A stretch of DNA of 64,000 bases from Spinellus fusiger (taxonomy: Eukaryota; Mucoromycota; Mucoromycetes; Mucorales; Phycomycetaceae): positions 92,761 to 156,760 of the forward strand of contig JALLLS010000081.1 of NCBI GenBank assembly GCA_025094145.1. Reading direction: 5' to 3'. Both the position numbers and the translations under genes were made by a program. The notes beneath the pieces were generated by a model, which searched no databases, was not told the origin of the DNA, and was given only the letters and a program-made list of their open reading frames with translations. Positions within the stretch are counted from its first letter, which is position 1; each line of letters opens with the position of its first letter. Positions 11,567 to 21,880 of the stretch are shown in pieces.

Positions 11567-11815
11567 ATTTATACTTTATCTTAATAGTGTCATAACTTTA
11601 TGAATTCATTATACAGAAGCATAAAATTCTTAATAAATAAAGAAAAGAGTATTGATAATACAAAACAGTGTTTTATTTCAAGGTCACTTAATAACTACTG
11701 CTAGTCTTTAGTATCGTAGACAGTCTGGCATCCCTACCTCATCTCTCGTATGAGGTTGTCTTACTTTTAATATTTGACCCTGTTCTAGTCTATAATGAAC
11801 TCTGACTTTTACATG
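11567..11815 (-). mobile_element. Truncated Tc1-like family B fragment
   Basis: The stretch TTTATACTTTATCTTAATAG onwards, then CATCCCTACCTCATCTCTCG, aligns collinearly with the left part of the family B element at 14680. It ends near the 3' third of the transposase and abuts the right end of the family C element. Confidence 0.65.
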
Positions 11816-12733
11816 GTGTTTATTTTATTTTTAAAATAATACATTATAATTTTTTTTTAAAAAAAAAAGTAAGCAGGAAAACCAACCCTTGAACCTTAGT
11901 AGATGTTAGTCCATTTTCATATCACTACATTTCATCCATTATTATTTTAATTTTCTGATAAATACTTTTGCTTTCCTTTGCTTAACCTTTTCTTATGAGG
12001 CCACAATGCCCTACAAAGTTGTGAGTTATCTCATAATAAAACAACTCTCAACCTGTAACATTTGAATCTAACTTCATTTGATTATTCATTTTTTTCCACA
12101 ATGATTGATCTTGCTCAGATCATGATCAAGTTCTTTAAACTATGAATCACGATTAGAAGGTAGATACGCATTCGAGTCCAGAGTTTTTCATTAACATTAG
12201 CCTATGTTACAGATTAAAGTTAGTAACATTTCTTTTCATCACAAACTATGTACTAAACTACTAATAAAACTACTAGTATATAAATATATATTAATGTCGC
12301 TATTTACTTTTCAAGTAATCGCACATGTCTATTATATTTATAATCAAAGCAATGTTCTATTGATAAAGGTCATCTTTACTGCTTCTTTCTGTTTGTCCCT
12401 CCATTTTATTTCTATACAAAAGTATCTCTATTCTTTTAATCAAGTAGATCCCAGTCCATACATGATGTATAAGCTTGAAAGAAAACAATGATATTTAGAT
12501 TGTAAATGTACTTTCAGTTGATAAAATATTCTTATTATTATCACCATCAAATTACATTGTAATAAAACTGTAGTGGTGGACTATCTATTTATTTAGCAAA
12601 TTACTATAGAAATGTATATCGGTGCTCAAAGGATATTACTTTTATTCTGTATGTCTATAGCTTAAGTTGAGTTGGGTGTCGGTGTCAATAGGCAACTCAT
12701 GTTCAAAGATTAAAGCAATTAAATTACTTTAAT
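11816..12733. other. AT-rich intergenic stretch
   Basis: No supported gene. It includes an A/T homopolymer block near 11850-11870. A GCATTCGAGTCC box at about 12168 resembles a tRNA T-loop but has no folding partner. Confidence 0.5.
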
Positions 12734-12853
12734 CTAACCCACTACTCTTACTATGCACACCAATACCTTGTAAACAATACTTATTACTCCACCCATTGCT
12801 GCTTCTACTGTTCTTAATATTAACCCTATAAAAGAATCAACTATTGAGTTCAT
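12734..12853 (-). CDS. Possible 39-residue amphipathic/membrane peptide
   Basis: ATG-initiated frame beginning MNSIVDSFIGLILRTVEAAM and ending VLVCIVRVVG, hydrophobic with regularly spaced small residues. The frame stays open upstream through an acidic stretch (VKEEEREEVENEANKPS), so this may be the last exon of a larger gene. It lies 225 bp downstream of SmD3 on the same strand. No family recognised; low certainty. Confidence 0.25.
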   Translation of the reverse strand: MNSIVDSFIGLILRTVEAAMGGVISIVYKVLVCIVRVVG

Positions 12854-13077
12854 ACTTGGCTTATTAGCCTCATTCTCCACCTCTTCTCTTTCTTCTTCTT
12901 TTACTGTAGGTCTGATAATGACTTGACATAATGCCACCTTTTCTAATAACAATTGTAAAAAAGATAGAGTTTTATTCACCGGATAGATACCGAATTCTTT
13001 CCAAGCTGAAGAGCTCAAGAATGAAGAATTTACTACCACTATATGCCTTTCCTTTTCCTACCACAACCCTCTCTTCT

Positions 13078-13632
13078 TTAGTGTCTAGCAGGAAGACCAC
13101 CACGTCCTCTGAAACCACGTCCTCTGCCTCTTGCTTTTATGAAGAAAGAAAGAAAAGAAAACAACAACAATAACATATGAGTATTATAAACTACCCGTGT
13201 TTTATTCCTTCTGTTGATATACAAACCTTGAGCACGAGCAACTGTGGCTCTTCCTCTGCCTAAACCGATACCTCTTCCCTTTAGTGCACCAGGGCCTACT
13301 CGTTTAAACATTGGCGCATTCTTCAACATGTCGGGCACAATAAAGAATCGAACGTGCGATCCACGAATATAGACTTGATCCAGTTGTGAAATTCGACCAT
13401 CACGTGCAGTAACAGTAATATCCTTTAACTGGATGTTCATGTTATCTTCAGCTTTAAAAAACAAACAAACAAACAAACACATGAGACTTTTGTTCCTAGA
13501 GAATAGCACAGATCACTCTGATGACTTACCCTCCAATAGCTGGCCACGGTATAGCTGGCCGGTTTTAAGCTCCAAGGAAATAATGTGACCTTGTGCCTCG
13601 TGGAGAAGTTTGATAGGGACACCGATAGACAT
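13078..13632 (-). CDS. SMD3: Small nuclear ribonucleoprotein SmD3
   Basis: Core Sm-ring protein of spliceosomal U snRNPs (nuclear). Three exons (13530-13632, 13227-13451, 13078-13133) give 127 residues, the usual length for SmD3. The first Sm motif spans [20 protein letters not shown] and TGQLYRGQL. The second is in the middle exon: [20 protein letters not shown]. The C-terminal tail is Arg/Gly-rich ([30 protein letters not shown]), the typical SmD1/D3 dimethylarginine region. The start MSIGVPIKL matches family members exactly in register. Both introns are short GT-AG. Confidence 0.95.
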
Positions 13633-14679
13633 TATGTGTTGAAGATAAGACTTTTATAAAAGAATAAGTGTCTTTTTCTGTTAGGAGGAGAGGGCGGAAT
13701 ATCTTACCTTTTCAGACTAGAAAATAGACGTGACATGAAAAAAATATGTGACGTAGTAAAAATCAGTAGGCCCACTCTTAGACATCACAATATAGACTTT
13801 GGGGCAGCTTTGGCCTGTGTGTGTGTGTTTATTTATTAATTAATTAATTAATCTACTGTGTACATAGACTCTTTCCTTTATGTTTAGGGTGTTGGTGGTG
13901 TTTCTTACTGAAATATGACTGGATAAAATACAATAAGGAAACAGTTAAAGAACACCTTACAGTATCAACTTGGTACTTCAAGCCAATGGGTGTGGACTCC
14001 ATAAAATAGAAAATGAAGCACGCCAAATCCAGCAGCTTAAGAAACAGGCGCTTGAATTTTAAAGAAAGTATCACTTTTCATAAGATAGTCTTAAAGAGAA
14101 TAAGATGAAGATGGCCCCTGTTTATTCTCTTTTATCGATTGGTTGTTTCTAAGGATTATAACAGTAGTATTACTTGTTGGAATTAGTTTGTATAATATTA
14201 AGTGTATTGAAGTAGGAAAGGTTTATAAAAGGAAATCAGTCCTGCAGAGTAATGGACAGTATTATTTTTTAGGAAATCTTGGTAGATAGGTGTGTGCTTT
14301 GGATTTACTCAATAAATCTACAGTCATAGTAAAGTAAGGCAATAAAATGAGAAAGGCTATTAGACAATTGTGATATTGTAATTATTCCTGTTGGCTACTT
14401 TAGAATGCTTAATATACTTAACAACTTCCATAAAGAAATCTGTTGTTCGCAAGACACATATGCTAGTCTGGCTCAATCGGGTTGTCAAGTATTTACATTG
14501 AATGTAGGAGCAGTAAAGATATTAATTTTAATAAAGAGAATGTTTTCCAATAGCACTTGATAATTACAAATAGTTAACATTTATCCTATGGTGTACATAT
14601 TATTTTATAAGGAAAGGATTTAGAATATATTTATGATAAAATAAATTAAAGTGAACTACAACTTGAAAATGCCTTAGTA
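13633..14679. other. AT-rich intergenic stretch between SmD3 and a transposon
   Basis: Holds the SmD3 promoter side, a TG run and a (TTAA)n-like run near 13815-13850. No supported gene. Confidence 0.5.
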
Positions 14680-16047
14680 AAGTGACCCGACAAATGTAAT
14701 CGATGGTTTGAAATGCAGCTTTCCTTTTTTATATTCATACTTTATCTTAATAGTGTTATAATTTCATGAATTCATTAGCTAAAGACATAAAACTTTCAAT
14801 AGATACATAGAAGAGTATTTATAAGACAAGAAGAAAGTTTTATTAGAAGGTTAATTAATAACCACTATGACCACCCTTGGCATCAATGACAGTCTGGCAT
14901 CTCCGCCCCATGCTGGCAATGAGGGTGTCTGTCACTTCTTTCGATATTTTACCTCATTCCAGTATCAGGGCCGCCTCCAACTTCTCTTTAGTGAAAGATA
15001 TCCTCCCGTTCTTCCTGACAACTTTCTTGAGATGGGCCCATAGATGCTCAATTGGATTGAGATCAGTATTGTGAGGACCAGTAAGGAAGAGTTTCCACAC
15101 TCTTTGCTGCCTTCCATTCACAAGTTGCCTTGCTCGTATGGGGTCTAGCATTGTTCTCCTGTAGGTGTTAACTGACTCCAGAGTTTAGAAGAGAGAGAGA
15201 CATTCGAGCTCGTGGTAGTAGGCTTTTCCCAAGGCATTGATGTGCTTGGCGGAGTGTATCCTGCCCTCCACTACGATCCATCTCCCAACACACTCCCCAC
15301 TGAAACAACCCCATACCATACCATCACTCCACCACCTCCAAACTCCCTTGTTTCCAAGAAACTCTTGGGCTCAAAGGCCGTACCAGGCTGTCTGATGACT
15401 TTAAAGTCCCTTTCTAAGTCTCATTGGCTCTACACTAAACTAATTAGACCAGACGACCCCTTGCCACTGCTCATAGGTCCAACCACCGTGCTCATGGGCC
15501 CATTGGAGCCTTACTTCCCTATGTTTCTTGGTGAGAAGAGGCTTCACCACTGGAATGAGAGAGTGGAAGCCTGTTTCATCAAGATAATCTTCAGAGTCTT
15601 GTCTGATACCTTGATGGCCATGTTTGCCCTAATGGCTTCCTTGGCCTGATGAGAATCACTGACTACTGTTCTTCTCAACCATCAGAGAACTCTGTCGTCC
15701 AACTTTCTCTTTCTGATACTCTTGGGAGAAGGTACTACCAAACTTGTCTTCTTGAAGTGTCTCACAATGTCCCCTACAGTGTTGCAAGGAGCATTGAACA
15801 TGAGAGATGCCTCGACCTGAGTAGGTCTCAGGTTCAGCACCTTATACAATATGGGTGAGCAAGTCTCGAGGCTGGTCTATTTCCCATACACATCGGGGGT
15901 CTTGGTGAAGATGTTAACGGTGTTGGATGAGTCAGACATTATAAGAAAAAGAACCGTTATTAAAGAAAGAAAGAAACAGTGTCTATTATTTTTGGTATAA
16001 AAATAACCCGGAATTTGAAACCATCGATTACATTTGTCGGGTCACTT
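14680..16047 (-). mobile_element. Tc1/mariner-like transposon, family B, copy with intact ends
   Basis: TA-flanked (14678-14679 and 16048-16049). The terminal inverted repeats begin AAGTGACCCGACAAATGTAA and continue TCGATGGTTT. They match for about 35 bases with one mismatch, the best preserved ends in the window. Length is 1,368 bp. The transposase is nevertheless broken. Relatives: 59896-61216 (nearly full), 11567-11815 and 55232-55575 (partial). Confidence 0.92.
14855..15939 (-). pseudogene. Tc1-family transposase relic (family B, copy 1)
   Basis: Begins MSDSSNTVNIFTKTPDVYGK and immediately meets a stop. It continues VLNLRPTQVEASLMFNAPCN, TVVSDSHQAKEAIRANMAIK, KTLKIILMKQASTLSFQW, EFGGGGVMVWYGVVSVGSV, then the DPNPIEHLWAHLKK-like segment (LNPIEHLWAHLKKVVRK) and a GGHSGY end. 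Several in-frame stops and at least one frame change are visible. The element could still be moved in trans because its ends are intact. Confidence 0.8.
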
Positions 16048-17091
16048 TACATAGGCTATATGGAATATTATGCCAGCTACATAAACATATATGGGTTAAT
16101 CAATCCCTAACAGGCCATTGATCTTGTTTGCTTATGTAATTTTACTTGTAACTAATTCCACTACTCTTATGAAAGAAGTAATATAATTAGTCAAGGATTA
16201 GAATTCCTTTTGTTAGTTTTATTTACTATTTCTATTATATACTATAGTCAATTCACAGAACACTACTGATGGTATATTTTAATTGATGTTGTACTTAATA
16301 TAACACTATATCATCTTTAGTTATATCATGTAGAGCCAAATAAGTGAAGATATGGCTGGGTTATCATTGATGAGATTTAGACATCAATAATAATGGTAAT
16401 AATAAATGAAAGACATTCATCCTAAAAAATAATAAGCAGCACTAAATAGCCTGGTACATTCATTATTAAGTCAAAGCTTCAGACATGTCTACTCTGCGCC
16501 ATTAAATTCTGTCTTGGGTCTTTTATAGTAGTGCCATGGGATCTAATATAAGAGCATAAAGTGAGACTGGAGGGGTATACTATTATCACTAAAAGAAGGT
16601 AGCATGCTATAGTAAGAAAAAAAAATAGTAGAACAAATGTAAGAGCTAATGGCATGATATTTGTGAACACTATTCTAATGATAGTGCCAATTACCTTATT
16701 TTTACTTAAAGGCAAATGCATGTTATCTTCAGAAACAACAAGCTATATAACAAGCAGTGAAAGTTCTTTCTTTAAACTTCTATTTTAAACAGTACAATAG
16801 CTAGTTTTACATGACATAAAGACATATTATAGTGACATTTATGCTTTATCAGTGTATATGAATACATACAGTGCCAAAGTGAAGTTTCCAAAAGTAGATC
16901 GATTGGTATTGTATTATTATTATTTACTAAAGCCTATCTAATTTGTATTATCTTAATATGAGTGCATGGTTTCTTCTTAATATATTAATATTTTTCTGCT
17001 CATATATTTTTCAGTAAATATAAAAGCAACTGAATAGAATAATTAAATTGCATAACACTTTTTTACTTATATTTATCTTTACTACTCAAGC
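16048..17091. other. AT-rich intergenic stretch
   Basis: Nothing recognised apart from the doubtful membrane ORF listed separately and the promoter of the sulfotransferase-like gene. Confidence 0.5.
16479..16721 (-). CDS. Doubtful 80-residue membrane ORF
   Basis: ATG-initiated open frame with a long hydrophobic centre (IMPLALTFVLLFFFLTIACY and following residues) between basic ends. No family recognised. AT-rich DNA easily yields such frames, so this may be chance. Confidence 0.2.
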   Translation of the reverse strand: MHLPLSKNKVIGTIIRIVFTNIMPLALTFVLLFFFLTIACYLLLVIIVYPSSLTLCSYIRSHGTTIKDPRQNLMAQSRHV

Positions 17092-17817
17092 ATGCCACTT
17101 AAAATTATTGGAGCAGGTTTTGGACGTACTGGAACTAAAAGTTTGCATGAGGCTTTGGAAATTCTTGGGTAAGAAAGAAGACAAGATACAATGAGTGTCT
17201 GCCTATCTAATTCTTCATTGATATCTACATACTGTTGTCGCCTTAGCTACCGCACTCATCATATGTTTGTATTATTTGAAGATCATACACAAGACCCTGC
17301 TGTATGGGAAAAAGCCTATGATGATCCAAAAAGCCACGAGAATGATTGGGAGAAGATTTACCAACACTTTGATGCAGCCTTGGATTGGCCAACTGTCTCA
17401 TTTTATAAGGAGTTGAGCGAGGAGTATCCTGATGCCAAGGTGATATTGACAGTTCGCTCAGCTGAGAGTTGGTACACATCCCTTCAGAATAGCATTTTGA
17501 AAAAAACAGAGCCAGAATCTTTGGTAGGATTACATCCACATGTCCTTCGCTGTATACAAATGCACCGGAAATTATCAATGAACGGGTATCTTAATGATCT
17601 TAGCAAGGCTACAAAGGAGGGATTCATAAAGATATTCAATGACCATATTGAAGAAGTCAAAAGAAATATTCCTGCCCATAGATTGTTAGTGCTCGAGCTT
17701 GGAGAGGGATGGGATCGCCTATGCAAGTTCTTAGATGTAGAAGTGCCTTCTGTTCCCTATCCTCATGTCAATAGTTCTGGTGATGAGTTTTTTGCATATA
17801 TAAATTCACTCACATGA
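17092..17817 (+). CDS. Sulfotransferase-family P-loop protein
   Basis: Two exons (17092-17168, 17247-17817) encode 215 residues. The N-terminus MPLKIIGAGFGRTGTKSLHE has the 5'-phosphosulfate loop of the Sulfotransfer_4 group (GxGFGRTGT), followed by LG/YRTHHMF, DWPTVSFYKELSEEYPDAKV and the 3'-phosphate segment ILTVRSAESWYTSL. Near the C-terminus are LLVLELGEGWDRLCKFLDVE and VPYPHVNSS. The family presumably transfers sulfate from PAPS, but substrates are unknown for most fungal members, and these proteins are often mislabelled as NAD-dependent epimerases. The 78-bp intron falls in the Gly of LGY, which keeps the frame. No partner genes nearby. Confidence 0.88.
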
Positions 17818-18103
17818 TCATGAAAAAGACAATAAACATGCCCTCTTAATGGGCAATACTGAATCCTTAAAACACACGTTGACTCTCTTTCATACCAAGT
17901 CTTACTTTACTCCAACTTGTTTTCTGATCTAAACTATTTTAATGGTATTTATAGATACATAATTCAATAATAATAGTAATAATATTGCAAATAACACCAC
18001 TGTAAAAAGTGAAAATAAAAATGTTATGTCTGGCTATAGTATTGAAGTCTCTATTCTAGCAATTCTCTTTTCTACAAGTGTAGGTTACACTCTAATACTA
18101 TTT

Positions 18104-19734
18104 CTATTGTTGAGCACATTGGACACCAGGCTGTTCATGTTCATCTTCGTCATCCTCATCGTATGCATTCTTAAAATCACCAGATTCGCCAAAGGATTCA
18201 ATATCTCCCGGCAAAAGAGAACACTCATCAATCACTTCATGGGTTTCTTTCTTGGAAGGTTCACGAGGAAGAATGGATTCCAATGCTTTCATTTGCTCAG
18301 AGGAAGCAAATCCATCTTTTGGAAATTCAACAACGAAGCGGATATAAAGATCTCCACGGTCATCAGGGCGTCTGTAAGTAGGCATTCCCTCATGAAGCAC
18401 ACGTTTAATCATTCCAGGATTAATCACTTGTCCTGCAGGCTGGCTTATGCGGATACCTCTTCCATCCAGGTGGGTAATGACTTTCTCAAACCCACATAAT
18501 GCCTCAATGAGTGATACTGTGATACTGCACAGGAGATCATTTCCTACACGCTCAAATGTAGAGTGTTCTTTCATGTTTAATACCAAAGACACATCTCCTG
18601 GCTCAACTCCTGGCTATTCAATGGCCCCACAGATAATAAAGAAGAAAGACATGTCAGCTACTATGCATATGAATCTGTTATGGACATACCTCTTGGTCTC
18701 CTTCTCCCTTCATGACAATCTTCTGGCCATCTTGCATACCCTTTTCAACAAACACTTCAAGATATTTCTTCTCGGTGGTTACTTTCTTGCCCTTGCACTT
18801 TTTACAGCGGTCCTTGGCAATCTCGCCCGTAGCATTACAGTCAACACAAGGCACCTGTATTTGCTGAACCATGCCCATACCAATCTGGCGCATGGTGACT
18901 TGAAATCCACGACCCTTACAACCTGCACACTTCTTGACTGCACCTGTTTTACCGCCCTTTCTAAACAACAAAGGTGCTATCAGAACCAACCCATGTCTAC
19001 TTGTATTGCTAATGCCACACGGGTCTCTGTTCCTTACCCACTGCAGTTGCTACAGATAACATTCTTTTCAAGTGCCAATTTAGTACGTTTGCCATTGTAA
19101 AGGTCCTCCAACGTCACTTGAAGGGGATAACTCATGTTTTCTCCACGTGCAGGATGATGAGGCATACCAAAACCACCTCCCATGCCGCCTCCCATGCCGC
19201 CCCCACTAAACAGATTGGCAAACAAATCCTCCATATTGGTCTCTCCGAATCCTCCATTGCCACCTCCAGGGCCGTCTTCTCCATAGCGGTCATATTGAGC
19301 ACGTCTTGAAGGATCAGAAAGCACCTCATACGCATGTGAAATCTCCTTGAACTAGTGTCCACAATCAATAGATGAAAATGAAGAAGAAGGATAATAATAA
19401 TAATAAAAGGGTAAGTACACATCAAGTCTCAGTCAAGTTACTATGGAGAAGAAACTACTCACTTACTCTATCTCCACCTTCAGGGTTTTTGTCTGGATGG
19501 TATTTCATAGCCTAAGACTCTATGAATAACTCATACGTTTTCTATTCTATATAAAGGCGGGCATTACCAGCTTCCTATAGGCCTAAGAACACATACATAG
19601 ACAGAACAAAACAGTTATAGCATAGTGATAATGAGGATGCTGTGAAGAAAGAATAGAGTTACCTTTTTAATGTCGTTGTCTTCTGCGTCTGGACTCACAC
19701 CAAGTGCTTCATAATATCTTGTTTCTACTGCCAT
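18104..19734 (-). CDS. Type I DnaJ/Hsp40 co-chaperone (Ydj1-like) with CaaX box
   Basis: Stimulates Hsp70 ATPase and delivers unfolded clients in the cytosol or at the ER/mitochondrial surface. The J domain is MAVETRYYEALGVSPDAEDN / IKK / AYRKL / AMKYHPDKNPEGGDR (HPD intact), followed by FKEISHAYEVLSDPSRRAQY. A Gly/Phe/Met region (GGGMGGGMGGGFG) precedes a zinc-finger domain with CSNCSG, CAGCKGRG, CVDCNATG, CKKCKGKK (all four CxxCxGxG-type repeats). The client-binding domains follow. It ends GVQCAQQ, a CaaX farnesylation signal as in Ydj1. One exon is only 15 nt (19568-19582, AYRKL). It ends about 127 bp downstream of the Chm7 stop on the same strand. Confidence 0.95.
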
Positions 19735-19860
19735 ATTCAATAGAGGAAGTGCTGCTTCAGGACAGTATAGGTTGTTTGTTTGTTTATTTATTTAAAATTG
19801 GATACTATTTAAGGTGAGGTGTCATTTTCGGTAGATGGATTGACCATTTCCACCGTCACA

Positions 19861-21746
19861 CTAAAGCGCAACTTTCTGCCCAGTAGTTCTTGGTGGTGGC
19901 TGTTCTTTTGTGACTCGTGGTTTCTTCAGGGAAGAGAAGACATGATCCAAGCGAGCCAGTTCAGAATCTACTGTGATGGGTGAAGTGTAGGTGGGCAAGA
20001 TTTGCTTTAGATTAGGCATACTTTGGCTATGAGGATGAGGATGAGTGTGACTTTGATTGTGACTTTGATTTAGTGGGTGGGTAGGAAGTAATGTACTACT
20101 ATGGGTCTGTGCTTGAAGATGTGTTTGAAGTTGAGCAGTGGAGAATGGAGATATTTCCTGTTGATTGGATCCATCGGCCTCTTCTCCTACTGTACTAGCA
20201 TGTTGTTGTGTAGGCAGAAGATCCAGAGCAGCGAGTTCTCTCTCAAGTTCTTCTTCATCCATAGCAGGTAGTTGCATAGAATTGGTTTCTTCTGAGCCAG
20301 TAGCAATGGCTTGTTCTACTTCTCTTTGGTCATCCAATACATCCTGCATTTTGAACATTGTTTCTTCTACAGACTCAAGCGTAAGTCCATTGCTACTGAT
20401 GATACCACGTAAAGTATCTGCGCCAATATTGAATGCCCTGACAATCTGTTATGACAGCGTTAACCATCTCTTCCCTGCTCTTTGCTCTTGTCATAACTCA
20501 CCTGAACATCATTCTGAGATGCTTCAATCTTCATTAACATGGTCTCCATGGTCTCCAGAGAATAAAGACGCTTCTCAAGTACTTGTTCTGTATCTCTTTT
20601 AATACGCAGACAATAGAGTGCTCGTGCCTTGTATTTCTTGCTATAAAATTCTTTTGCCTTGTAAGTCAGTCTACATGTGGATCCATGGATGATATAGAAG
20701 CAATATAATAAATAAACTATTCAGGTTATATGCTATTCTATGCCTTTACTCACTCTTCTACCTTTCGCTGTAACTCATCTACCTGTGTGTGGAGTGCTCT
20801 ACAAGTTGTCTTGATACTGATAATGGCCTTGTCATGCTGAGTGATCTCTGCCTTGACACTGCCACTGCTATTTTCTGGGAACTTGATCACCTATCCACAA
20901 CATCAGTCTATGGATGTCATCTTTCTTGTTCTACAGTAACAGGCTACCTACTGTATAACTCTTTCCATATCCCTTGATGTCGTGTGCTATATCCACTCCC
21001 TTTGTAGAATGCAGATAACTCAATACCAGTCTTAGATCTCCCTCTGTCAATGAGAGTGCATTGTATTGGCTGTATTGGGCATAGATATCTTCCATTGTAA
21101 GCAAGTGGTCTGGAGTGCCCTTGGTAGGAGAGTGGTAGTGGTCTTGTAGTATCTGTTTTGCTATCTCCTTGATGGTAAGCATGACGACATAACTTCCATG
21201 GGTGATGGGTGTAGATGCATGGGGTCTTCTTTGTGGCAGGACAGTGCCAGTAATCCATGATAGCCATGAAGAAGAGCCTCCCAGTAGTTTATCAAAATCA
21301 CCCAAAGCTACTAAATCACCACTGGCTTCCATAGCTGACTAGAGTCCATCCACATCATAGCATGCATAGGATATACATTTACAGAAAGAAAGAAGTGTAA
21401 GAGAGAATACACAGTTGCTTTTCTGCTCATTGTCCACTGTCTTTACCACTACATAGCCAAGAGCAAGAGGCCTTCCTATGCCGGGAAGTTGAAATTTCTG
21501 GGCTATATCAGCAGCCTCAATCGCACACTGATAGTCCAAGGTGCCCAGGTAGCCGTGTCGGTGGCAGTCCAATAGCACTGAACGCCAATACTCACTATTG
21601 GCATGGTAGCCAAACGGGTTGAGCATGGCCAGTGTAGAGAAGTCAGAGAAGAGAGAGTCAAGCCTTGGTGTAATATTCTCACAGCTAAACTCAGCATAGT
21701 GTTCTGCTAAATAATGGTGAAGTTGACTATTGCGCTTGACTGCCAT
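19861..21746 (-). CDS. CHM7: Chm7/CHMP7 ESCRT-III protein
   Basis: Nuclear-envelope ESCRT-III adaptor. The N-terminal half holds tandem winged-helix-like segments (SEYWRSVLLDCHRHGYLGTL; MLTIKEIAKQILQDHYHSPT; LTEGDLRLVLSYLHSTKGVD). The C-terminal half is a Snf7 core: VIKFPENSSGSVKAEITQHD, KAIISIKTTCRALHTQVDEL, KARALYCLRIKRDTEQVLEK, IVRAFNIGADTLRGIISSNG, MFKMQDVLDDQREVEQAIAT. A MIM1-like helix (MDEEELERELAALDLLP) follows, for Vps4. A His/Ser/Gln-rich linker lies before a basic tail. Start taken at MAVKRNSQL, where similarity to the family begins; an upstream in-frame extension exists but looks like leader noise. Upstream neighbour is the sphingomyelinase gene, 134 bp away. Confidence 0.88.
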
Positions 21747-21880
21747 GAAGGGAGAGAAGTTTTTACTTGATAGACATTCACAAGCACAGACAAAATAAAA
21801 GAGAGGTGGCCGGACATTCAAAATAAGAGATATTGGAGCAGAATGATAAAAAGCTATGTATTCTATCCTCTATCTTTGGA

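Noticed and set aside
12100..12190. tRNA-like B-box (GCATTCGAGTCC) at about 12168
   Set aside because: No acceptor, D or anticodon stem can be paired around it and no A-box at the right distance; likely chance or a very old SINE trace.
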